Shown here piece after piece: positions 7,979 through 16,698 of a stretch of DNA of 64,000 nucleotides (position 1 is the first letter of the stretch; each line of letters opens with the position of its first letter). This DNA comes from Streptomyces luteolus (GTDB lineage Bacteria; Actinomycetota; Actinomycetes; Streptomycetales; Streptomycetaceae): assembly GCF_029968015.1 (NCBI RefSeq), contig NZ_JASCIS010000033.1, positions 23,345 to 87,344 of the forward strand, in the 5' to 3' direction. A model generated the notes under the pieces. That model saw only the letters and a list, made by a program, of their open reading frames with translations, was not told where the DNA came from and did not search any database. A program made the position numbers and the translations under genes.

Positions 7979-9693
7979 GCGCCCGCGGCGGAGACACCGC
8001 CTGGGACGAGGAGTACGACTTCGTCATCGTCGGCAGCGGTGGCGGCGGCATGGCGGCGGCGCTCACCGCCGCGGACAGCGGCCTGTCGGCCGTTGTGGTG
8101 GAGAAGGGGCGGAAGTTCGGCGGCTCGACCGGCATCTCCGGCGGTGGCATCTGGGTCCCCAACAACCCCACCCTGCGCGCCAAGGGGCACGACGACAGCC
8201 GTGATTCCGTGCGGCGCTATCTCGACCGCCTCACCGAGGGCCGCGTTCCCGCCGCCCGCCTCGACGCCTACGTGGACCACGGCCCGGCCGCCATGGAACT
8301 CCTCGGCGAGAGCCGGTGGATGCGCTTCTTCTGGGTCAAGGGATACGCCGACTACCACCCCGAGTACGACGGTGGCCGGCCGCTCGGACGGTCCATCGAG
8401 GCGCTGCCCTTCGACACCCGCAAGCTGGGCCCCGACGAGCGGTTCCAGCGGCCCAACAGCCTCAAGGGCCCTCTCGGCCTCTGGATCACGGCCAAGGACT
8501 ACCGGGATCTCGCCATGGCCAAGCGCACCTGGCGCGGACGGTGGGCCTCGGTGGTGGCCGCCTGGCGGGTGTCGTCCAATGTGGTGCGTCGCCGCCACAT
8601 GGCGACCGGTGGCCGGGCCCTGGTGGCGCGGCTGCGGATGGCGCTCAAGGACGCCGGTGTCCCGCTCCGTCTGCGTACGCCCATGTCGTCCCTCGTTGTG
8701 GACGACACGAACGCTGTCACCGGCATCGTCGCCACCCACGAGGGTCGGGAGATCCGCATCAGGGCCCGGCGCGGGGTGCTCCTGGCGACCGGCGGATTCG
8801 ACCACAACCGGGAGATGCGTGCGAAGTATCTGCCGGACGGTGGGCGCGCCATCCACAGCGCGGGCGCCGTCGAGAACGTAGGGGACGGCATCGTCGCCGG
8901 TCAGGCCGTGGGTGCGGCCCTGGACTTCATGGACGACGCCTGGTGGATGCCGTCCGTGCACCACCCCGCGGGCGCGACGATCCCGCTGGTCTCCGAGCGG
9001 TGCATCCCGCCGTCGGTGATCGTCAACGCCGCGGGCCGGCGCTTCACCAACGAGTCGTCGCCGTATGTGAACTTCGTCCACGACCAGCTCGAAGGCGGCC
9101 ACGTACCCGCCTGGTTCGTGATGGACGCCAAGGCGCGGGCGCGCTACCCGTTCGCCCAGATCCTGCCGGGCCTGCCTTTCCCCAAGGCGTTCTACGCGAA
9201 CGGCACGGTCCACCGGGCGGACACCGTCGCTGAACTCGCCGAGAAGATCGGGGTGCCCGCAGAGACCCTGGCCGAGACCGTCGAGCGCTTCAACGGCTTC
9301 GCCCGCACCGGCGAGGACACCGAGTTCGGCCGCGGCGACAGCGCCTACGACCGCTACTACGGCGACCCGACCCTCAAGAACCCCAACCTGGACGAGATCG
9401 ACAAGGCGCCCTACTACGCGATCCGTATCGAGGTCGGTGACCTGGGCACCAAGGGCGGCCTTGTCTGCGACGAGCACAGCAGGGTGCTACGCGAGGACGG
9501 TTCCCCCATCCAGGGCCTGTACGCCACCGGCAACACCTCGGCGCCCGTGATGGGCGGCGAGTACGCGGGACCCGGCGCAACCATCGGCCCCTCGATCGTC
9601 TTCGGCTACCTCGCCGCCCGGCATGCCGGGTCGGAGACCGGCCACGACGCGGTGGTGACGCCGACGGGAGAGGCTGCGGGGGAGGCGTCATGA
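7975..9693 (+). CDS. kstD: FAD-dependent 3-ketosteroid delta1-dehydrogenase-like protein
   Basis: 572 aa. GTG 7975 overlaps the hsaD stop as GTGA. The N-terminal FAD-binding motif is VIVGSGGGGMAAAL, followed by KFGGSTGISGGGIWVPNN. The C-terminal block GNTSAPVMGGEYAGPGATIG and PSIVFGYLAA is characteristic of the KstD branch of the fumarate reductase/KstD superfamily. Catalytic Tyr/Gly candidates lie in the SSPYVNF and GATIGPS regions. Predicted reaction: desaturation of ring A at C1-C2, which together with KshAB triggers 9,10-seco ring opening. Related enzymes act on delta4 or 5-alpha/5-beta substrates, so the exact bond is inferred. Its stop overlaps the next ATG, consistent with a single mRNA. 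Confidence 0.82.
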   Translation: MSARGGDTAWDEEYDFVIVGSGGGGMAAALTAADSGLSAVVVEKGRKFGGSTGISGGGIWVPNNPTLRAKGHDDSRDSVRRYLDRLTEGRVPAARLDAYVDHGPAAMELLGESRWMRFFWVKGYADYHPEYDGGRPLGRSIEALPFDTRKLGPDERFQRPNSLKGPLGLWITAKDYRDLAMAKRTWRGRWASVVAAWRVSSNVVRRRHMATGGRALVARLRMALKDAGVPLRLRTPMSSLVVDDTNAVTGIVATHEGREIRIRARRGVLLATGGFDHNREMRAKYLPDGGRAIHSAGAVENVGDGIVAGQAVGAALDFMDDAWWMPSVHHPAGATIPLVSERCIPPSVIVNAAGRRFTNESSPYVNFVHDQLEGGHVPAWFVMDAKARARYPFAQILPGLPFPKAFYANGTVHRADTVAELAEKIGVPAETLAETVERFNGFARTGEDTEFGRGDSAYDRYYGDPTLKNPNLDEIDKAPYYAIRIEVGDLGTKGGLVCDEHSRVLREDGSPIQGLYATGNTSAPVMGGEYAGPGATIGPSIVFGYLAARHAGSETGHDAVVTPTGEAAGEAS

Positions 9694-10739
9694 CATCCCG
9701 CACTCCGCTCACGGTCCGTGTCGTCAAGGTCGTCAAGGAGACCGCCGACGCCCACTCGCTGGTCCTCGAACCCGCGGACGGCAGCGCCGACAAGTTCCGT
9801 TACAAGCCCGGCCAGTTCCTCACCGTCCGGGTGCCTTCGGAGCGCGAGGGCGGATCTGTGGCGCGCTGCTACTCCCTGTGCAGCTCCCCGATGCGTGACG
9901 ACCACCTGAAGGTCACGGTCAAACGCACCGCGGACGGCTACGGGTCGAACTGGATCTGCGACCGGGTCACCGAGGGCGATGTCCTCGAAGTCCTGCGCCC
10001 CGCAGGCACGTTCACCCCTGACTCGCTCGACGAGGACCTGCTCCTGTGTGCGGCGGGCAGCGGCATCACGCCCGTGATGTCCATCCTCTCCTCCTGCCTG
10101 CACGCCGGGACCGGCTCCGTCACCCTCCTCTACGCGAACCGCGACGAACAGTCGGTTATCTTCCGCGATGAACTCGCCGCCCTGTGCCGGGAGTACGGGG
10201 AGCGGCTCACCATCGTGCACTGGCTGGAGTCCGTCCAGGGCCTGCCCACCCGTACGGCGATTCAGGCGCTCACCCGGCCGTACGCAGGGCACCGGGCCTT
10301 CGTCTGCGGTCCTGGACCGTTCATGGAACTCACCACCGAGGCGCTCACCCGGGTCGGACTCCCAGCGGACCGCATGACCCTCGAACGGTTCACGTCCCTG
10401 ACGTCCGACCCCTTCACGGCGCCGGAGTCCGCGCCGGAGCCGGAGGGGGAGTCCGGCGGTCCGGCAGGCACCGTCGAGGTCGAACTCGACGGTGACACAA
10501 GGTCGTTGGCCTGGCCACGGGAGAGCCGGCTCCTCGACGTCCTGCTCGCCGCGGGCCTCGACGCCCCCTACTCCTGCCGCGAGGGCAACTGCAGCGCCTG
10601 TGCCTGTGTGGTCGTCGAGGGTGAGGCGGCGATGGCGCGCAACGAGGTCCTCGACGCCGCCGACCTCGCCGACGGGCTGCTGCTCGCCTGCCAGGCGCTC
10701 CCGGTCAGCGACCGGCTCCGTATCACCTACGACGGCTGA
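9690..10739 (+). CDS. kshB: Ferredoxin-NAD(P) reductase, KshB-like
   Basis: 349 aa; ATG 9690 overlaps the preceding stop. The order is FAD domain (RCYSLCSSP, about 50-60), NAD domain (LCAAGSGITPVMSIL, about 115), then a C-terminal plant-type 2Fe-2S ferredoxin domain with CREGNCSACAC plus a later Cys in LACQAL. This FAD-NAD-2Fe2S architecture matches KshB, which passes electrons from NADH to the Rieske oxygenase KshA. The matching kshA lies at 15458-16621 on the opposite strand. An acidic/proline linker around residues 247-263 (APEPEGESGG) separates the last two domains. PaaE- or HmpX-like reductases share the layout; context favours KshB. Confidence 0.85.
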   Translation: MTSRTPLTVRVVKVVKETADAHSLVLEPADGSADKFRYKPGQFLTVRVPSEREGGSVARCYSLCSSPMRDDHLKVTVKRTADGYGSNWICDRVTEGDVLEVLRPAGTFTPDSLDEDLLLCAAGSGITPVMSILSSCLHAGTGSVTLLYANRDEQSVIFRDELAALCREYGERLTIVHWLESVQGLPTRTAIQALTRPYAGHRAFVCGPGPFMELTTEALTRVGLPADRMTLERFTSLTSDPFTAPESAPEPEGESGGPAGTVEVELDGDTRSLAWPRESRLLDVLLAAGLDAPYSCREGNCSACACVVVEGEAAMARNEVLDAADLADGLLLACQALPVSDRLRITYDG

Positions 10740-10803
10740 CCCGACGCGTGCCAGTGGGCCTTCGCCCCGCGCACACCCCAAGATTCGGATGAGGTTGGAA
10801 ACA

Positions 10804-11712
10804 GTGACCAAGGCGACCGCCGCGATCGTCGGCTCCGGGAACATCGGAACCGACCTGATGTACAAACTCCTGAGGTCCGAGACGATCGAACCCCGCTGGA
10901 TGATCGGAGTCGACCCGCAGAGCCCCGGCCTCAAACGGGCGGCCGAGGAAGGGCTGCACACCTGCGCCGAAGGCGTCGATCCGCTGCTCGCCCAGGACGA
11001 GAAGCCCGACCTGGTCTTCGAGGCCACATCGGCGTACGTGCACCGGTCCAACGCCCCCAAGTACGCGGAACTCGGCATCCAGGCCGTCGACTTGACCCCC
11101 GCCGCGCTTGGCCCCGCGGTGGTGCCCGCCGTCAACCTGGGCGAGCACCTGGACGCGCCCAACGTCAGCCTCATCACCTGCGGGGGGCAGGCCACGATCC
11201 CCGTCGTGCACGCCGTCTCGCGGGTCACCGAAGTGGCGTACGCGGAGATCGTGGCCAGCGTCGCCTCCCCGTCCGCGGGGCCCGGCACCCGGGCCAACAT
11301 CGACGAGTTCACGCTCACCACGAGCCGGGGCATCGAGACCATCGGCGGCGCGCCCCGCGGCAAGGCCATCATCATCCTCAATCCCGCCGAACCCCCGATG
11401 ATGATGCAGGACACGGTGTTCTGCGCGATCGCCGCCGACGCCGACCGGGCGGCGATCACCGCATCGGTGCGCGCGACCGTCGAGCGGGTCGCCTCGTACG
11501 TGCCCGGCTACCGGCTGCGCGCCGAGCCGCAGTTCGACGAGCCGACCGCGGTGAGCGGCTCGCTCGCCCGGGTCGCCGTCTTCGTCGAGGTCGAAGGCGC
11601 GGGGGACTTCCTGCCGCCGTACTCAGGAAACCTCGACATCATGACCGCCGCCGCCACCGAGGTCGGCGAGGGCTTCGCCGAGCGGATCGTCTCCCGGCGC
11701 GCAGCGTCCTGA
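10804..11712 (+). CDS. hsaG: Acylating acetaldehyde/propionaldehyde dehydrogenase, HsaG-like
   Basis: 302 aa from GTG 10804, preceded by GAGG at 10791; an in-frame ATG at 10789 would add five residues but lacks a clear ribosome site. Motifs are NAD-binding AIVGSGNIGTDLMYKLL, catalytic Cys126 in SLITCGGQATIP, then ANIDEFTLTTSRGIE and GKAIIILNPAEPP, all diagnostic for the BphJ/MhpF/HsaG family. The enzyme converts the aldehyde channelled from the HsaF aldolase to an acyl-CoA, propionyl-CoA in the steroid pathway. The adjacent hsaF, 21 bp downstream, is its obligate partner in this family. Confidence 0.93.
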   Translation: MTKATAAIVGSGNIGTDLMYKLLRSETIEPRWMIGVDPQSPGLKRAAEEGLHTCAEGVDPLLAQDEKPDLVFEATSAYVHRSNAPKYAELGIQAVDLTPAALGPAVVPAVNLGEHLDAPNVSLITCGGQATIPVVHAVSRVTEVAYAEIVASVASPSAGPGTRANIDEFTLTTSRGIETIGGAPRGKAIIILNPAEPPMMMQDTVFCAIAADADRAAITASVRATVERVASYVPGYRLRAEPQFDEPTAVSGSLARVAVFVEVEGAGDFLPPYSGNLDIMTAAATEVGEGFAERIVSRRAAS

Positions 11713-11732
11713 ACCCAAGGAGTTCATCAGCT

Positions 11733-12770
11733 ATGCCCTACAGCTCCGACCTGGACATCCGCGTCACCGACTCGTCCCTCAGGGACGGATCGCATGCCAA
11801 GCAGCACCGGTTCACCGTCGAACACGTCACGTCCATGGTCGCGGCGCTCGACGCGGCCGGGGTGCCCGTCATCGAGGTGACGCACGGCGACGGACTCGGC
11901 GGATCGTCCTTCAACTACGGCTTCAGCCACACCCCGGAACAGGAACTCATCAAGGCGGCCGTGGAAACGGCCCGCCGAGCCAAGATCGCGTTTCTGATGC
12001 TGCCCGGCCTCGGCCTGCAGGACGACATCCGCGAGGCCGCGGACAACGGCGCATCGGTCTGCCGCATCGCCACCCACTGCACCGAGGCCGATATCGCCGT
12101 CCAGCACTTTGGGCTCGCCCGCGAACTCGGCCTGGAGACCGTCGGGTTCCTCATGATGTCGCACAGCAGGCCGCCCGAGGTGCTCGCCGCCCAGGCACGG
12201 ATCATGGCCGACGCCGGATGCCAGTGCGTCTACGTCGTCGACTCGGCGGGCGCCCTGGTGATGGAGCAGACCAGCGACCGGATCGCGGCGCTCGTCGCGG
12301 AGCTCGGCGACGACGCGCAGGTCGGCTTCCACGGCCACGAGAACCTCGGCCTCGGCGTCGCCAACTCGGTGCTCGCCGTGCGCGCGGGCGCCCAGCAGAT
12401 CGACGGCTCGACCCGCCGCTTCGGCGCGGGTGCCGGCAACACCCCTGTCGAGGCCTTCGCCGCGGTCGCCGAGAAGCTTGGCATCCGTACCGGCATCGAC
12501 GTACTGAAGATCATCGACGCGGCCGAGGACGTCGTACGGCCCGTCATGGACGGTGAATGCCTGCTCGACCGCATGTCGCTGACCATGGGCTACGCCGGCG
12601 TCTACTCCAGCTTCCTCAAGCACGCCGACCGGCAGGCGGCGAAGTACGGGGTCTCCGGCGCCGAGATCCTCCTGGAGGCCGGCCGCCGCGAGCTCGTCGG
12701 CGGCCAGGAGGACCAGCTGATCGAGATCGCCGTCGCTCTCGCCGCGAAGTCCTCGTCCCGGAAGTCCTAG
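11733..12770 (+). CDS. hsaF: 4-hydroxy-2-oxo-acid aldolase, HsaF-like
   Basis: 345 aa; ATG 11733 follows AAGGAG. It is a TIM-barrel class II aldolase of the DmpG/BphI/HsaF family. DSSLRDGSHAKQHRF carries the metal/substrate motif (RDG, H), with HGDGLGGSS, and VGFHGHENLGLGVANS supplies the metal-binding HGH. The C-terminal communication domain (after residue ~275) is present, so the protein is full length. Reaction: retro-aldol cleavage of 4-hydroxy-2-oxohexanoate/pentanoate to pyruvate and an aldehyde passed to HsaG. The hydratase that feeds it, HsaE, is 19 kb away at 31209-31991. Confidence 0.94.
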   Translation: MPYSSDLDIRVTDSSLRDGSHAKQHRFTVEHVTSMVAALDAAGVPVIEVTHGDGLGGSSFNYGFSHTPEQELIKAAVETARRAKIAFLMLPGLGLQDDIREAADNGASVCRIATHCTEADIAVQHFGLARELGLETVGFLMMSHSRPPEVLAAQARIMADAGCQCVYVVDSAGALVMEQTSDRIAALVAELGDDAQVGFHGHENLGLGVANSVLAVRAGAQQIDGSTRRFGAGAGNTPVEAFAAVAEKLGIRTGIDVLKIIDAAEDVVRPVMDGECLLDRMSLTMGYAGVYSSFLKHADRQAAKYGVSGAEILLEAGRRELVGGQEDQLIEIAVALAAKSSSRKS

Positions 12771-12808
12771 TCGCGGCAGCCGACCTCGTCACGGAAGTGA
12801 GAACACAC

Positions 12809-13993
12809 ATGTCCAATCCGGCGCTTGATGCCGTCCTCGCGCGGGCCGACGAGATCCGCGCGCTCGGCCCGGCCAACGAGGCCCTCGGCAAGCTGGACGA
12901 CCAGGCGGCCGAGATCCTTCGGGACACCGGCGCGATCCGCATGCTTCAGCCGAAGAAGCACGGCGGCCTTGAACTGCATCCGCGGGAGTTCGCCGAGACC
13001 GTCATGCGGATCGCCGCGTGTGACGGCGCCACCGGCTGGGTCACCGGCGTGGTCGGCGTGCACCCGTGGGAGATGGCGATGGCCGACCCGCGGGTGCAGC
13101 AGGAGGTCTGGGGCGAGGACCAGGACACCTGGATCGCCTCCCCCTACGCGCCGATGGGCGTGCTCAAGCCCGTCGACGACGGCTACGTGTTCAACGGCCG
13201 CTGGCAGTTCTCCTCCGGCACCGATCACTGCGACTGGATCTTCCTCGGCGGCTTCCTCGCCGACGCCGACGGTGAGCGGTTGTCGCCACCGCGGTCCGTG
13301 CACGTCATCCTGCCGCGCGCCGACTACGAGATCGTCGAGGACTCGTGGAACGTGGTCGGCCTGCGAGGCACCGGCAGCAAGGACGTGATCGTCCGCGACG
13401 CCTTCGTGCCCGCGTACCGCGTCATCGAGTACGCCAAGGTCGTCGACGGCAGCCTCGCGAAGGAGGCCGGTCTGGCCAACCCCGCCTACTGGCTGCCGTT
13501 CTCCGCGGCCTTCCCACTGGGCATCACCGCCGCCGTCATCGGCATCTGTGAAGGCGCCCTCGCCCACCACCTCGCCTACCAGCGCGACCGAGTCCAGATC
13601 ACCGGCCGGGCGGTCAGGGACGACCCCTACGTCCTGTGCGCGGTCAGCGACGCGTCGGCGGAGATCGCCGCGTCCCGGGCCGCACTCCTGAGCAACATCT
13701 GCGAGTTGTACGACATGGTGGCGGCCGGCCGGGAAGTCAGCTTCGAGCGGCGCGCGGTCGGCCGGCGCACCCAGGCCGCGGCTGCCTGGCGGGCGGTCCG
13801 TGCCGTCGACGAGATCGTCGCCCGCTCGGGCGGCAATGCGATGCGCCTGGACAACCCCATCCAGCGCTTCTGGCGCGACGCGCACACCGGCCTCGCCCAC
13901 GCCATTCACGTGCCCGGGGCCGTCTTCCACGCGTCGGCCCTGACCGAGCTCGGCGTCGAGCCGCCGCAGGGCCCGATGCGCTCCATGATCTAG
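12809..13993 (+). CDS. Flavin-dependent monooxygenase oxygenase subunit, HsaA paralogue (acyl-CoA dehydrogenase fold)
   Basis: 394 aa from ATG 12809, preceded by GGAAGTGAG. It has the acyl-CoA dehydrogenase fold of group D flavin monooxygenases. Visible features are RMLQPKKHGG, DGATGWVTGVVGVHPWEM, FSSGTDHCDWIFLGG, SWNVVGLRGTGS and the C-terminal RFWRDAHTGLAHA. Family members use reduced flavin from a separate reductase (HsaB) to hydroxylate aromatic rings; in steroid degradation HsaA makes the catechol 3,4-DHSA. A second copy at 36830 follows Mycobacterium/Rhodococcus HsaA more closely by eye (GCEHAEW, CSTGWVAS, matching C-terminus). This one may therefore handle a variant substrate, although it sits directly before hsaC. 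Confidence 0.82.
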   Translation: MSNPALDAVLARADEIRALGPANEALGKLDDQAAEILRDTGAIRMLQPKKHGGLELHPREFAETVMRIAACDGATGWVTGVVGVHPWEMAMADPRVQQEVWGEDQDTWIASPYAPMGVLKPVDDGYVFNGRWQFSSGTDHCDWIFLGGFLADADGERLSPPRSVHVILPRADYEIVEDSWNVVGLRGTGSKDVIVRDAFVPAYRVIEYAKVVDGSLAKEAGLANPAYWLPFSAAFPLGITAAVIGICEGALAHHLAYQRDRVQITGRAVRDDPYVLCAVSDASAEIAASRAALLSNICELYDMVAAGREVSFERRAVGRRTQAAAAWRAVRAVDEIVARSGGNAMRLDNPIQRFWRDAHTGLAHAIHVPGAVFHASALTELGVEPPQGPMRSMI

Positions 13994-14034
13994 CACTTTC
14001 CGATGGACGAGAACGCACGAGACAGGAGCAACAC

Positions 14035-14964
14035 ATGACCCAGATCCGCGGACTCGGCTATCTACGGGTCCAGAGCCGCGACATCGGCCGCTGGCGCGAA
14101 CTCACCGTCGACGCCCTCGGCTTCGCCGAAGGCTCGGGACCCGCGGCGGACGCTCTGCACCTGCGCATGGACGAACGCCGGGCCCGGCTCGTCGTCCTGC
14201 CCGGGGACACCGACCGGGTCGTCGCCGTCGGCTGGGAGGTACGCGACCAGTTCGCGCTCGCGGCGGTCGGCCGCGCCGTTGAGGCCTCGGGTACGGCGGT
14301 CAAGGAGCTTTCCGGGGCAGAGACGGATGCCCGGGGAGTGGAGTGCGCCCTCACCTTCGATGACCCGGCGGGTGTCCCGGTCGAGGTGTTCTTCGGACCT
14401 GAGCTCGACCACAGTCCGGTGATCACCGGGCTCGGCCAGGACTTCGTCACCGGACCCCAGGGAATGGGCCATGTCGTGCTGCCCACCACACGCATGGAGG
14501 AGACCGTCTCCTTCTACACCGAGGTGCTCGGCTTCCTGCCGCGCGGCGCCGTCAAGATCAGCAAGCAGGACCCTGACGCCCCGCCGCGCCGGGTCCGTTT
14601 CATGGGCGTCAACCAGCGCCACCACAGCCTCGCGGTCTGCCCCGCGCCGCACGGCGAGGCACCGGGCCTCGTCCACCTGATGGTCGAGGTGGACACCCTG
14701 GACGCGGTGGGCCGGGCCCTCGACAACGTGGGGCGGCTCGGCTTCCCTCTCTCCTCGACCCTGGGCCGGCACACCAACGACAAGATGGTGTCGTTCTATG
14801 TGCGGGCGCCCGGCGGCTGGGACCTGGAGTACGGCTGCGAGGGCATGCTCGTCGACGAGACGCACTACACGGCGGAAGAGATCACCGCGGACAGCTACTG
14901 GGGTCACGACTGGTCGGGCTCCGAGCCGCTCGCGGCCTTCACCCCGCCCGGCGCGAAGGCGTGA
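14035..14964 (+). CDS. hsaC: Extradiol catechol dioxygenase, HsaC-like
   Basis: 309 aa from ATG 14035, with GGAG eight bases before. It is a two-domain vicinal-oxygen-chelate extradiol dioxygenase of the BphC class. The Fe(II) ligands are visible in the C-terminal domain: His146 (QGMGHVVLP), His214 (LVHLMVEVD) and Glu265 (WDLEYGCEG), at spacings matching BphC (H146/H210/E260). Catalytic His196/197 fall in NQRHHSLAV. Reaction: meta-cleavage of the catecholic seco-steroid 3,4-DHSA, producing the substrate for HsaD. Its stop overlaps the GTG of a broken flavoprotein remnant, so the ancestral operon continued to the right. Confidence 0.92.
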   Translation: MTQIRGLGYLRVQSRDIGRWRELTVDALGFAEGSGPAADALHLRMDERRARLVVLPGDTDRVVAVGWEVRDQFALAAVGRAVEASGTAVKELSGAETDARGVECALTFDDPAGVPVEVFFGPELDHSPVITGLGQDFVTGPQGMGHVVLPTTRMEETVSFYTEVLGFLPRGAVKISKQDPDAPPRRVRFMGVNQRHHSLAVCPAPHGEAPGLVHLMVEVDTLDAVGRALDNVGRLGFPLSSTLGRHTNDKMVSFYVRAPGGWDLEYGCEGMLVDETHYTAEEITADSYWGHDWSGSEPLAAFTPPGAKA

Positions 14965-15115
14965 GAACCGGCCGGAGCAAGGTGTGCGGACCGCGCGGCC
15001 CGTTCCGCAGGTCCGCGCGGAATCGCATCCGGTACGACGCCGAGACCGATGTCCTCGTGGTCGGTTACGGCTGCGCGGAACCCGCCGCTGCCGAGCATGA
15101 CCGGCAGCATGGCGC
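14961..15115 (+). pseudogene. N-terminal remnant of an FAD-dependent dehydrogenase
   Basis: GTG 14961 overlaps the hsaC stop (GTGA). The frame gives RRSARNRIRYDAETDVLVVG and then YGCAEPAAAEHD. This matches the start of KstD/fumarate-reductase-type flavoproteins (DVLVVGYGCAG-AAA), but the third Gly of the dinucleotide motif is already lost. Sequence similarity ends after ~45 codons at the edge of a long perfect hairpin (15116-15172). It is most simply a deletion remnant of a second steroid dehydrogenase once co-transcribed with hsaC. It is too short to function. Confidence 0.6.
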
Positions 15116-15172
15116 AGCGGGCCTGTCTTTGAACTCCCCCTATCTCGTGGGAAGTTCAAAGACAGGCCCGCT
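15116..15172. terminator. Long perfect hairpin, bidirectional terminator
   Basis: 20-bp perfect arms (15116-15135 and 15153-15172), extended by three inner G-C pairs after one mismatch. It lies between the rightward hsaC transcript and the leftward kshA transcript. Confidence 0.75.
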
Positions 15173-15179
15173 TCCGGGT

Positions 15180-15458
15180 TCAGCCCGCGCGATCGTCGTC
15201 CAGGACCTCGATCGTGACGTTCAGGGTCGCAGCGCGGATGGTCGCGACCAGGGCGTGGCAGGTCTCCAAGCCGGCGGGCGCGGCCGGGCCGGACGTGGCG
15301 GCAATGTGCTCCCTGCAGCCGCGCAGCGCCTCGCTGTTCCACTGCACGCTCGTCTGCTGCCAGCTGCTCTTGCGTACCAGCACCCGGCTGCCGCACTGCC
15401 CGCAGGACACCGGGCGCATCGGCGCCCCGTCGGTGAGGCGGTTGTCCTCGGGCGCCAT
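15180..15458 (-). CDS. Small CxxC protein coupled to kshA
   Basis: 92 aa. ATG 15458 overlaps the kshA stop (TGATG), so it is probably translated by coupling. The N-terminal half has a zinc-ribbon-like SCGQCGSRVLVRKSSWQQTS motif followed by VQWNSEALRGC; the rest is hydrophobic/helical with no membrane segment. I do not recognise a named family. Small proteins with this C-x2-C ... SVQW pattern are, as far as I recall, seen near Rieske oxygenase genes in actinobacteria. A role in electron transfer or oxygenase assembly is possible but unproven. Only a CxxC pair plus one later Cys are present, too few for a classical ferredoxin. The stop lies eight bases from the terminator hairpin. Confidence 0.65.
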   Translation of the reverse strand: MAPEDNRLTDGAPMRPVSCGQCGSRVLVRKSSWQQTSVQWNSEALRGCREHIAATSGPAAPAGLETCHALVATIRAATLNVTIEVLDDDRAG

Positions 15459-16621
15459 CAGGCGGCCGGGGTCTTCGCGGCGGCGGCCTTGCGGGCCAGG
15501 TTGTCCTCGACCTCCCGCTGCCAGGCCTCGACGGGCCGGGTGGTGTCGAGCTCGAACTCGAAGCGGTCGGTCATCTCGGGGCGCACCGCGTCCGCGTCCA
15601 CATAGAACTGCTCGTACCAGCGGCGCAGTTGATAGACCGGGCCGTCCTCCTCGCACAGGAGCGGATTGTCGATCCGGGTCTTGTTCTTCCAGATCGCGAT
15701 GTCCTGCTCAAAACCCAACTTTATGAACTCGGCCATGGCGGCCGCGAGTTGCTCGGACTCGTTGTCCGACATCGTGTCCGAGCGCTTCACGATGATGCCG
15801 TACTGGAGAATGAACTTGTCGGCGCTGACCGGGTAGTGGCAGTTGATCAGGACGCACTGCGCCTCACCGCTGTCCAACTCGTAGACTAGGTCGTCGATCA
15901 TGAACGACGGGCCGTGGTAAGTGGCCACCGAATTGCTGCCCGTGGTCTTCGCGCGGCTGCCGTCCTGCTCCTGCGGGCGGGCGTCGGGCCGTCCGGAACC
16001 GCGCATGTACTGGGTGGCGGTGTGGCCCTCGAAGACGTTCTTGAAGTATGTCGGGAACGAGTAGTGCACGTAGAAGAAGTGCGCCATGTCCACGACGTTG
16101 TCCACCACCTCACGGCAGTTGGCGTCCACCTCGGTCTCGTACCAGACCCAGTCGGTCCAGTTCTCGCTCGTGGCGCCCTCGATGCGCGGGATGGTGACGT
16201 CCGCGGGCGGCGGATGGCCCTCGGGGTCGTTCCAGACGAAGAGCATCCCGTCCTGATCGAGGGTCGGCCAGGCGGCGGTCCGGGCCCGCAGGGGCACCCG
16301 CCGGGAATACGGGATCTGTTTGCAGCGGCCGTCCCCGCCCCAGCGCCAGTCGTGGAAGGGGCAGGCGACCTGGTCGCCCTTGACGGTTCCCTGCGAGAGG
16401 TCGCCGCCCATGTGCCGGCAGTAGGCGTCGAGGACGTTGAGCGTGCCGTTGCCGCTCTGGAACACGACCAGCTTCTGGCCGAAGGCCTGTACTGAGTGCG
16501 GCTTGCCGTCCTTGAACTTCTCGGCGAGGCCCAGGCAGTGCCAGCCGCGGGCGAAGCGCGTCGGCGCCGCCCCGGCGTCGATGGACCGGACTGCGTCGTG
16601 CTCTGACTCGACTGCGCTCAC
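15458..16621 (-). CDS. kshA: Rieske oxygenase, 3-ketosteroid 9alpha-hydroxylase KshA-like
   Basis: 387 aa from ATG 16621. The Rieske 2Fe-2S site is complete: Cys68/His70 in AYCRHMGG and Cys87/His90 in CPFHDWRW. The mononuclear iron site shows Asn175/Asp178 and His181/His186 in DNVVDMAHFFYVH. Length and the tryptophan-rich region after 150 agree with mycobacterial/rhodococcal KshA. Reaction: 9alpha-hydroxylation of 3-ketosteroids with electrons from KshB, which together with delta1-dehydrogenation opens ring B. It is divergent from an SDR gene across 226 bp holding a 16-bp inverted repeat and is coupled downstream to the small CxxC gene. Confidence 0.92.
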   Translation of the reverse strand: MSAVESEHDAVRSIDAGAAPTRFARGWHCLGLAEKFKDGKPHSVQAFGQKLVVFQSGNGTLNVLDAYCRHMGGDLSQGTVKGDQVACPFHDWRWGGDGRCKQIPYSRRVPLRARTAAWPTLDQDGMLFVWNDPEGHPPPADVTIPRIEGATSENWTDWVWYETEVDANCREVVDNVVDMAHFFYVHYSFPTYFKNVFEGHTATQYMRGSGRPDARPQEQDGSRAKTTGSNSVATYHGPSFMIDDLVYELDSGEAQCVLINCHYPVSADKFILQYGIIVKRSDTMSDNESEQLAAAMAEFIKLGFEQDIAIWKNKTRIDNPLLCEEDGPVYQLRRWYEQFYVDADAVRPEMTDRFEFELDTTRPVEAWQREVEDNLARKAAAAKTPAA

Positions 16622-16698
16622 GTTGATCTCATCCCCTCAGGACGCGACTTCTCCACCGTCCCGACGGTAGGCCGGGCCGCGCGCCGCCACCGGCGCCC

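Noticed and set aside
7645..9477. 610-codon minus-strand frame opposite the kstD-like gene
   Set aside because: Composition-driven shadow; the plus-strand protein has clear FAD and KstD motifs and overlapping operon starts.
10748..10760. GTGCCAGTGGGCC upstream of hsaG as an operator copy
   Set aside because: Only the CAGTGGG core matches and flanks differ; chance occurrence is plausible.
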